Assembly: GCA_033807775.1 (NCBI GenBank)
Contig: CM066317.1
Location: 37,389,870-37,453,869, forward strand
DNA length: 64,000 nt
Reading direction: 5' to 3'
Origin: Saussurea involucrata
Taxonomy: Eukaryota; Streptophyta; Magnoliopsida; Asterales; Asteraceae
Position 1 is the stretch's first letter; each line of letters opens with the position of its first letter. Shown piece by piece: positions 47,440 through 56,244 of this stretch. A model generated the notes under the pieces. It had not been told where the DNA came from, ran no database searches, and was given only the letters and a program-made list of their open reading frames with translations. The translations under genes and the position numbers were made by a program.

Positions 47440-47890
47440 TGTCTCAACCCACTGTCTGTCTCAACCCACTCTTGTCGCAATACACTTCTTGTCGCAACCA
47501 AGGACTTGTCGCAACACAAAAACTTGTCGCAATTAACAAGTTGCGAAAGTTAGCCAAAACTTTGTCGCAGCTAACAGGTTGCGATACTATCCAACAAAAA
47601 TTCTTATCGCAACTGAGGATTGCGATAAGTACTGTTCAAAATCAAGTAGGTTGCGATAGTTGATACTTGTCGCAACAGATAGTTGCCATAGTATACTGTT
47701 CACGTCGAAAAATTGCGATTACAACGGCTTGTCGCAACAGAGGGTTGCGATAGTATACTGTTCACTTCTCGTGGACTGCGATAGTTAAGAACACTGAATG
47801 TTGCGAAAGTTATGAATATTCAAGAGTTGCGATAGTTTTGAATATCCATAAGTTGCGATAGTTTTGAATATGTAGAGGATCGTGAGTCGA
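47440..47890 (-). repeat. TTGCGATA / TGTCGCAA hairpin-rich leader array of B
   Basis: About twenty-five copies of CTTGTCGCAA or GGTTGCGATAG in both orientations, several as hairpin pairs followed by TACTGTTCA. It lies between gag and the primer site at 48247-48258. Confidence 0.87.
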
Positions 47891-48260
47891 TTCTTCAAAA
47901 ATGATCTGATTGCTTTAGAAAATGGTACGCAGGTTCGCAACAGTATTCTGGACAACTTTAATTCTTCAAGTTTTGTCCAAAAACCACTAGAACAGTGATT
48001 TCTAAACCAAAACAGTGAGTTTTCTTCTAAAAGTCCGAAAAACGAATTTTGCACAAATTGAGACTATTCCTAGTGTAATTGCGGAATCAAAACACACAGG
48101 GATGATAATCAAACACTCCTAGATCAATTCTAATCCATTTGAAGCACTCAAATGGATAAAATTGAACAGAATTGAATGAAAAAATGAAGAACGCTCAAAA
48201 TTGCAAAAACTCTCAAAAACCTAATCTGATCTAAATGAAATACTATGCTCTGATACCAAT

Positions 48261-48509
48261 TGTGATCCCAGAACAAGTAATCAATCTATGTATAACAATC
48301 AGATGGCCACCAATATATATCAAATGAAGATCAATCACAAAGTACAAAGATAATGTAGAGAGAATACTATGTGTGTGTACTTGTGTGAATATGGAATTGG
48401 ATGACCTCATTAGAAATCTAGGCTAAGTACACATTATATAGTATGTAACTTTAGCAATTACAATATTAGTCCCTCTACATAGTACAACTTAGAATATTAG
48501 GCACTAACA
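48261..48509 (-). repeat. Element B 5' LTR
   Basis: 249-bp partner of 31588-31837, TGTGATCCC...CACTAACA. Primer site complement GCTCTGATACCA at 48247-48258. Confidence 0.94.
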
Positions 48510-50688
48510 TTGTCTAATGTTTTCTTGTCTGGACCTTTTTTAATTTCAAATCTACTATTGAATCTTGCAAAAACTGGGTTGGTATGTGAGCATTTCATAT
48601 AATAATTCTGCTTAATTTTGAGTGATTTTCGGTTGTGGGCATGAATTAATTAAACCTTGATTTATTCGATTTAATTGTTTCATATACAAGTTTTGTATAT
48701 ATGGCTTGTCTAAGATCATCGATCATAAGCTAGCTTATTATTTGAACTTACCACAACAAAATTGAGTTTATATATATCTTGACGTCACTAATTTATAAGC
48801 GTCATAATAGATTGTTTTAAAAAACTTGATTAATTTATAAAACCAAAAAATAAAACGTTGTATCTGAAGGCAATGTAATAAGTTTACAGGACCCTTTTGG
48901 GCATCTTAACAAGTTTTAGGATATTCTTAATACAAAGATTCACATCATCTATTTTATAGGACTTGAGAAAAAGGTCATATAAACCCATATTTTTAAAGAC
49001 AAATGTTTTTATAGAACATTTTTTCAATTAGTATGTGTTCTATAAAATGCTAATAAACGTTTTTATTATTTTATAAAATTGTTCTAAAAAATTTGTTATG
49101 ATACCAAAAGCGTCATAATAAGTTATTACAACTACTTTAAATATGACACTTTATTTTTGTATTATAAATTAACTGTTATAAAGCGGTCTATTAGCACATT
49201 TAGAAATCTTTGGTATCCTATAAACCTAATTTTATTGTAGTGACGTACTTCTTGAAAAGCGTTGTTTTTTTGTCATAAGTTTAGCTTTTTTGAAAAACTA
49301 CTTCAAGTAGTATTTTAATAAGTTCATGGTTTTTTTCATATATATTTTGATCATGTCTCTTATTGTTTTATGTCATTTAAGTCAATTTACATTGTTATCG
49401 TGCTTACTAGCTAAATTTACAAAACATGACTAGGGTAATTATCAACTAATAGCTAGCTAATTTTACCGTGTCAGAGTTGTATTGTAATGTAATGCCTCTG
49501 TTTTTTCGCTAACTACTTGCTAGCTTTAATGTTACTATTGTTGTTTCAAACAAAAAAATAACTTATTTGCCAACAACTATATTTTTTAGCTAACAACTAA
49601 GTATTGCCAAACCAATATATGAATGCAAATATGAACAAAAATCGACTATCAAGAGGGGCCGACCTATGTATGTCCGAGCAGGTTCTCGTGTCTTCGCTCA
49701 ACTTATTTTTATAGGTAAGATTTTTTTAGGTATGAAGGGTGCACCCGCTAAACCTTGAAGGTGCTAAAAAACGAAAAAAAATCCCTTGAAGCCCAACAAA
49801 AAAACCGAAAAAGTGTCTTGAAATCCACCAAAAATCCCTTGACATCAACCAAGAATCTTGAAAAATCCTTCAATAAGATAGAATTCAATTAAAAACACAT
49901 TGATCGACTTTGAAGGTATTTGATCTACCTAAAAGAGCCCCATTCGACAAAAATATCGGATCCGTCACTTAGTAACTTTTTCCCTATGTGATACTTGAGG
50001 ATTGTAGTATCTGAACTTTACAAAACACATGAATATTGTTTTAATTGATTTGAAGCAATTGTAACTTATAAAATAACTTATTTACCCGTGCATTGTACTA
50101 TATATGAGGGATTGATCATCAATAATTGAAGCTTGGTAGTGACATGACATGCACGAGAACACTAGCAACTACAATCCTATACAAGGTTTTAACGATGGAG
50201 AGCATTTTGGCTTTATTCACCAATTCATTTTCTGCTAAAACACCAAAACCATTTGTTTCTCTGACCAGATATTTATTTATGCATACAAGTATAAAGACGG
50301 CATTATGTTTTGTAAAGGGCTCGTTTCGTATAATAAATTTGGAAAGATTATTTACATGTACCACTGAATTAATTAACGTCTCATTTGCAGCAAAATTAAC
50401 ATAAAAAGATGTCACACCCAGATGATAAAAAAAAACATTAGAAGATGTTATAGAACGACGTAAATAGCTGGTTAATTTGCAGTAAATGGGACGAATTACC
50501 AAAATTAACAAAAATATATTTGACTATATTTGTATGAGAATCGAAACAAAAAAATATAAGTTTTAAAAAAACCATGGGATGATGACAACGAAGCAGCGGA
50601 TGCAGGGATGGTGATGGGAGTTGAAGAAGATGAAGATATTAAGAATGATAATTAAATCTTAAAAGCAATTTTAAATAAATAAGTGTTG
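48510..50688. other. Host or unclassified AT-rich DNA right of element B
   Basis: Continuation of the DNA that once lay upstream of the HLH gene. Apart from the MITE at 48749-49242 I recognise no gene. Frames near 50119-50511 on both strands overlap each other, lack homology I know and are not supported. Confidence 0.5.
48749..49242. mobile_element. CACTA-like non-autonomous element or MITE
   Basis: The left end, TACCACAACAAAATTGAGTT, and the complement of the right end, CACTACAATAAAATTAGGTT, are imperfect inverted repeats of about 22-25 bp with the CACTACAA-type terminus. Flanking triplets ACT and ACG are a doubtful 3-bp duplication. The 494-bp interior repeats AAGCGTCATAATA and has no coding capacity. 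Confidence 0.5.
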
Positions 50689-51325
50689 TGTTGGGGGATT
50701 TTGGGAAATCGTGGGAGAGAAAGAGTGATAGAACTTGGATAGAAACAGAAATTGCTTGAGAGCTCGCTTTCCGTAAGTGATATTTCGACCCTATCTGCCC
50801 GGGTATCACGAAATTTACTCGAGGATAATCTCTATTTTTCAGTGTATCGATTAAGTCAGAAATCGACTCCTACTTATACACCTTACAAAATCGTAACCGA
50901 CCCATATTGATACTGATAATAATATCTTATTTAATGAGATTGATTGTGGAATTAAAAAGGGCAGTTACAAACGTGAAAAGACATTCCAGACGCTGGCGTC
51001 TACGCGCCAGCATCAGCGCCGGTAAACGAACAGAGCCTGGCGCCAGTCTCCGCGCCAGCCAACTGGCGCCTGCATCAGCGCCAACAAACAAACAGAGCCA
51101 GGCGCCAGTCTTGGCGCCAGCACTAGCCCCGACGCCCAGTTCACAAAAACACTTTGTAACGTGCCAATCTTAACCGTCCAACAATCCCGGGTTCTAATTA
51201 GCATTACACGAGTGTGCACTCCACACCTCCTAACTCATGTTATAGCTTAGCTAACAACCCCATTATTATCTTTGTGAATCCAATTACACAAAATGAACCT
51301 GATGATTTCACTAAAATCACCAACA
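50689..51325 (-). repeat. Element D 3' LTR
   Basis: 637 bp with extended inverted ends: TGTTGGGGGATTTTGGGAAATC at the left against the complement of GATTTCACTAAAATCACCAACA at the right (two mismatches by eye). Confidence 0.82.
50988..51137. repeat. GGCGCC-rich duplicated block inside the D LTR
   Basis: Two imperfect copies of a 60-66 bp unit holding repeated CTGGCGCCAG-type palindromes around a CAGAGCC(A/T)GGCGCCAG core. Strikingly GC-rich inside an AT-rich neighbourhood. Frames across it are repeat artefacts. Confidence 0.85.
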
Positions 51326-51341
51326 TTCATCCCCCATTTTA

Positions 51342-51835
51342 GTGCAATCCTTGATTCACAAAATAAAATTCAATACAAGTAAACAAACTCATGCATAAAT
51401 GAAAATATCTAAAAGATTGAATTTCCATCTTAGTACATTACAAATTTCAAATACTCGAGAATCCGAGTGTCCTATGGATTGAACCCGTCAACCCATTTGA
51501 GTACCAGAAAATAACATACACATGAATTTAAATGATTTTCTAAAGTATAAACTTGATACTATACATGCCATGTGTCCTTATCCATTCGTGAGTGCATCAA
51601 AGCCAAGTCCAAGCTTCTTGAAGCGGCCACACTTCCCACTCATATAGGTAGTTCTTTTCTTCATGCACCTGCACATGCATTTTTACAAAAGAACAATTAC
51701 CTCCTTCACTTGCAGTACCGAGCACATACCTTGGGATGATCATCTTGTGCTCCAATCCCTTAGAGTGAGCTTTCCCATCGAATTCAACTTCTAACGTTGT
51801 ATTAGAAGGGAATTGGGTATCTCACTGTTAGAGAT
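51342..51835. other. 3' untranslated region of element D
   Basis: About 490 bp between the polypurine tract and the pol stop; no coding or regulatory feature recognised. Confidence 0.5.
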
Positions 51836-52270
51836 TTAGATGGACTTTAATCCCATCCCTATCACCGACTTGTGAACCAAGTCCCTAGGTAACCCCTTCG
51901 TCAAGTGGTCCGCTAGATTTTGTTGCGACCGAACAAATTCAACCGAAATCACCCCATTCGTGATTAGCTCACGAATCATGCTATGTCTAACACCTAAGTG
52001 TCTAGATTTGCCATTATATACTTGACTATAGGCTTTAGCCAAAGTAGCCTCACTATCACAACGGATAGAAATGGGTGATATTGGTTTCGGCCATAATGGA
52101 ATTTCATGGACCAAATTTCTTAGCCATTCTGCCTCTTTACCGGCAGCGGCTAATGCCACAAATTCCGACTCCATAGTCGAACTCGTGATGCAAGTTTGCT
52201 TCTTGGAAGCCCATGAGATGGCACCTCCCCCAAGCAAGTACACCCAACCACTCGTAAAAGAGTGATCTTC
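51836..52270 (-). pseudogene. pol: Element D Pol, RNase H C-terminus
   Basis: C-terminal 140-odd residues of a copia Pol: WASKKQTCITSSTMESEFVA, EAEWLRN, IRCDSEATLAKA, GKSRHLGVRHSMIREL and LADHLTKGLPRDLV, ending GMGLKSI. The RNase H catalytic Glu (MESE) and Asp (CDSE) are present. Everything upstream is separated by the insertion of element E, so the fragment cannot function here. Confidence 0.88.
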
Positions 52271-53236
52271 TGTTGGTCCCGAAGGGTTATACAAGTTTGT
52301 AGAAGGGGGGGTTGAATACAAACACACAGATTTTACTTTTCTAAATTGTTTATTGATAAATCATTAACAATTTACAGCTTGTTGCGGAAACAAGATTAAG
52401 GATATATACTAAATCTAAACAAGTTGGAACACTAAGTTTCTTGCACTAAGAAGGAGAAGGAAATTACTAATAATAACCTATCTCAAGATAAGAAGGATGA
52501 ACTTGTCTAGAGTTAGCAAGTTACTTCAAAATGAAGTGAGTTCATCTTCTTATATACTGCATGCATTTAATGCATGGCAGTATACACTTTACACGTGGCA
52601 GCGCCTGATTGGTTGCATGTCATTGACCTTTGTTGACAACCTTAGTAGCCGCATGTTGAACAGTGTAGTATCAGAGTGGTTGTACGATTTCAGACAATAA
52701 GGAGGTTCTGTTCTGACATATCGTACGGAGTCGTGCAAGGGTGGATGAGACAAAAAGTACGTTGTACGGAAGACTTCATGATCAGCTTTTCGATGATTCA
52801 GCGATCTATCATTCTTCATCAGCGAATGATAGAGTTCAGCGATAGCTGAAGTCTTGTACTTGATACTTCACGTTGATTGGACAAATCTGAGTCTTCGCTG
52901 ATCCGCGTCAGTTCATTAGGAGACTTGTCGCTGGTTCTTGAGCTTGATCTTCGACTTCAGCATAGAACCTATGTTGACGTGAAACTTGTCTTCAGGGATT
53001 ATGAGTAAACAACTAACTTATCAGCGATCACCATAAGTACTGAACAGACTCAGAGTATTATGGTGAACAGTTTCGCTGAATGTTTAATCTAAAGAGTGAG
53101 AGTTCCTATCAGCGGTACTGTAAGATCTTAGTACTTATCAGCGATAGTGAAACTCTGATACATATTGTTTACTTACAAATTTCACTAAGTATGTAAGAGA
53201 GGGTCATTATCAAATCACTGAGGGTTTGGATCAACA
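52271..53236 (-). repeat. Element E 3' LTR
   Basis: 966 bp, TGTTGGTCCC...GATCAACA, followed by ATCTCCCCCTATTTG (53237-53251), the complement of the polypurine tract. Same family as the element N LTR. Left target-duplication candidate TCTTC at 52266-52270. The rest of E lies to the right, split by element F and running past the window. Confidence 0.93.
52551..52612 (-). promoter_or_regulatory. LTR promoter of element E with ERSE-I motif
   Basis: Minus strand: CCAAT (52612-52608), ten bases, CACGTG (52597-52592), then TATATA (52556-52551). The ten intervening bases differ from those in the N LTR while the two motifs and their spacing are kept. Confidence 0.75.
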
Positions 53237-53504
53237 ATCTCCCCCTATTTGATTATGACATAGCAACAGAGAAAATTGCTATTTAATGAAAACATAAGGA
53301 TAAAAAGAACTCATAAAATATTTGTCCCTTTTACTGTTTTCTGGGATCTTTTCTGTACTGATGGAGTAAAGTACGTTCGCTGAAAATTTTCTTTAAACTT
53401 GGTAAAGATTACAGAGAGAAGTGGAAAAATTACAAGTACAGCGAATAAAATTACAAGTACAAAAGATGTAGACAGATAAGGATAGAAAGAATTTCAAGGC
53501 GATC

Positions 53505-54981
53505 CTATCCGTCAAAAGGTTCTTCCTTAATGAGTTGTTCATCAAGGGTCATTGATGTGGCAATCATCCAATCAGGGACATCTACTCCTTGATTCTTTTT
53601 CTTCAGAGCTTCTTCAAAAATCAAGGGCTTCGGGTGTCTAGCTTTGATGTCGCGTCTGACTTCACACCAGTATAAGAGATCTCTGAGTTGTTCGATGGGA
53701 GCGAGGTGGAGCTCAGTGATACGTTGAAAGTGATGGTTTCCATCGTAGTCTAGAAAGAATATACCATATGGATCACTTACAACTGTGCCAGGAATGAAAG
53801 TTTCTCCAGGTGGTAGGGAGGTGTCAAGCGCTGAGAGATCAGCATCAGGGCCAAGAACTTCAGCACGAGAGAAACCAATACCTGTTTCATTCTGTATAGG
53901 AGGACCTGAATCAGAGACTTTCTTTTTCTTAGCAGAGACTTTTCTTTGTCGAGGAAGAGGAGGAATATCCACAGCAGAAGAAAGCAGGTCGATCTGTTTG
54001 TTTAAGATCTTCTCGACATGGCTTTTGTACTTTGAGCGCGATCCCTGAATGGCTAATTTTGTTTCTAACCATTCAGAGAGACCAAACTTTTCTAAGGTAG
54101 CAGCATAGAAAGTTTGCTTGGTTTTGTCATCTCTGTAGACATCCACTTCAACAACAGGAACGTCGGCGTACAGTTTTCCTCTGATGTTTGCTTTGAGGAT
54201 TTTGGATGGTCTAGATCGATAGGTCAGCATTTGTTTAGCCCATTCCAAGGTCTTGTCAGAGACCTTAGTCTTTTCTCTAACGATCTTTTGAGCATCATCC
54301 CATAGCTGATGTTGAACATCAATGGGAACTCTTTTCAGCTTGGGGTCTTTTATTGATCGTTGAGTAAGCTTGATGGCGTATTCTCTATCTTTTTCTTCAG
54401 CTTCCTTTCTTTCAGCGATTAAGCGTTCAACTCTGATGTGTTCCTTGTATTCCTTTTGGGAAACTTTGAACTTTGGAGGAATGGAAGGAAGTTGATCACG
54501 CTTCAGAATTATTCGCTGATCTTCGAGTCTCTTGATCATTGCATCTCTCTTTTCTTGTTCCTATTCACTTAGCTTTTGAGGAGCCAAGGAAGGTCTGTTT
54601 TTGTGAGATAGCATCTGTTCTTCAGGTTCTTCAGTCTCAGAGATCAAATCTAAGACCGGGATTATATCTTCAGCGTTGAGAGCTGGGATTGTTGTTGAAG
54701 TCGCAACTGTAGGAACTTCAGCGATATCCTCAAACAGGGGAGAGGACTAGCTGAAACACAGCGATCTTACAAGTAAGAACTTGGGTAGAACAGAGAGAGA
54801 GAGAGTGGGATAAAGTATATAGAGGTTTGGAATGTAGAACTGATAAGGTGTATAGAGGAGGGATGTGAACGAAAAGGTTAATGTACCTGACAAACCGGCC
54901 TTTTAAGCAAGATCATCAGATTGTCGTTTTCAGAGACACTTTTTCCTTTGCCTTTGTCAGCTTCAGATGCTGATGGTTTTG
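53505..54981 (-). pseudogene. Element E ORF3, C-terminal part
   Basis: A 344-codon open frame (54539-53505), continuing upstream in frame past a TAG near 54560 to about 54745 (SETEEPEEQMLSHKNRPSLA). It is highly charged and helical (IKRLEDQRIILKRDQ, ERLIAERKEAEEKDRE). Its C-terminal part has VVSDPYGIFFLDYDGNHHFQRITELHLAP, which resembles the GVVYF...RFMR...E pattern of A/B/O ORF3 and GIFFSNAQGTQQFFRYEE in F. It lies between the polypurine tract and the F insertion at 54982, so the N-terminal half is elsewhere. The segment 54750-54890 is TATA-like and CT-rich and could be an intron or an internal promoter; I could not decide. Confidence 0.7.
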
Positions 54982-55978
54982 TGTTGGTCCCAGCTATGGA
55001 TTAGCAATGGTAAGCAAGTATTGTAGAAGGGGGGGTTGAATACAATACACAAAATTTTTCACTTAATTAATTCTTTATTGATTTAAAATCAAGAATTACA
55101 CATAGAAAACTTAAAGATTGTTGCGGAACAAAACAGATAAAATCTGCTTAAACAATCTAACACAAAGTCACACAGAGAATAAGAACAGTTGTAAAACACT
55201 TAGAAAACAAATGAACTTCTGAGAGAGAGTAATGCGCCAGCACTTGAAAGCTTGAGAGAGTTTGTAAACTGGTAAGTTGCAAGGATGAAGATGATCTCCT
55301 TTTATAGTGCCTCATTCAATAAATGCAATGGACACTTGTCAAGGAGGGCTTGGAAGGCAGAACGGAAGCAGTCTTCTGAAAAGTGATTTTGTCTTTTCAC
55401 TTTTGTCTTCAAGCGTTGACCTGCTTGTTGAAGCTGATGTTTCTTGAAGAAGATAAGAAGTCCAAATAACCTTTTTCTGATCTTAGGATGATGTCTCTGT
55501 CAATGCAAGATATCCTGAATATATTCTGCAGATAAAGTTAATATACCTGCTAAAATTTCTTTGCCCGAAGACTTCTTTGCCGAAGATGTTCCTAACATGT
55601 ATTTTGCCTAACATGTTATCCTCTTCAAAGATCTTGCCGAAGATATTGTCTTCAAGATTTTGATCTTCTTCAAAGTTTTGCTTCTTCAAAATCTTGCCTA
55701 ACATTTCATCTTCTTCAAAATTTTGCTTCTTCAAAATCTTCAAGTGACCTGGCTAAGACTTTAGGAAAAGTCTTCAAGTAGCAGCTTAATCTTTGGTTGA
55801 GAATTCTATCTTCAATCCGCTTTGAAGATATACTTCTACTTTGTTTCTTCGGTTGATCTTCGACTTCACCGAACATTTTTATACAATTAAACTGCTTGTA
55901 AAGAACCTAAAAATTATTCTAAGTATGAACTGTGAAATTGAGAGACTGAGGTCATCTTCAAATCTAAGTGACCCAACA
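54982..55978 (-). repeat. Element F 3' LTR
   Basis: 997 bp, TGTTGGTCCC...GACCCAACA. A TATAAAA-type box (complement TTTTATAG) lies near 55300. A degraded relative of the E/N module is at 55333-55353 (CCAAG-N10-CAAGTG on the minus strand). An internal run of about nine CTTCAAAATCTTGCC-like units lies at 55600-55745. Confidence 0.9.
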
Positions 55979-56244
55979 ATCTCCCCCTATTTGAGGATGA
56001 CATCCATACTTAGAATCTGAGAAGTAAACACAGAAGAATTCATTTTTTACCCTTGTTTACTCTTTTGGGTTCTTTTCACATAGTCCATTCTTTTTGGATT
56101 TTTTTTTATTGTATCCGACATTTACAAGAAAAAAAATGGTAAAGTATACAGTACAAACTATTAACAAAAATGTACTTGTATTGAAAACTTGAAAGAGCAA
56201 TAATCATAAGTTTACAAGTACATATCAAAAGCATATAAAGATAA

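Larger units (their letters stand above)
31588..48509 (-). mobile_element. Element B: Sirevirus-like copia element with internal duplication
   Basis: Minus-oriented, 16.9 kb, with LTRs at 31588-31837 (250 bp) and 48261-48509 (249 bp) that differ at about six bases plus one indel. Flanks TTCTC and TTGTC are a probable 5-bp target duplication with one change. Same family as element A. On the minus strand: leader with hairpin array, gag, pol (with a second copy of gag-end/pol and a misplaced ORF3 piece), spacer with internal promoter, ORF3, polypurine tract, LTR. Every ORF is broken. The extra length comes from the 3785-bp chimeric duplication (37782-45004). Confidence 0.93.
50689..52270 (-). 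mobile_element. Element D: copia element, 3' part
   Basis: Minus-oriented: 3' LTR (50689-51325), polypurine tract complement TTCATCCCCCATTTTA (51326-51341), 3' untranslated region and the end of pol. Cut at 52270 by element E; the remainder must lie beyond the window. The RNase H type and LTR differ from the Sirevirus-like elements, so D belongs to another copia lineage. Confidence 0.85.

Noticed and set aside
50119..50511. 130-codon minus frame with an overlapping 92-codon plus frame
   Set aside because: Both strands are open over the same bases, no homology is recognisable, and the region has no promoter or splice features.
50907..51173. Ala/Ser/Pro-rich frame
   Set aside because: Produced by the GGCGCC repeat inside the element D LTR.
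54750..54890. Intron in element E ORF3 (GTACAT...TTTCAG)
   Set aside because: Border dinucleotides fit, but splicing would not restore the ORF3 frame by my reading; left undecided in the ORF3 entry.
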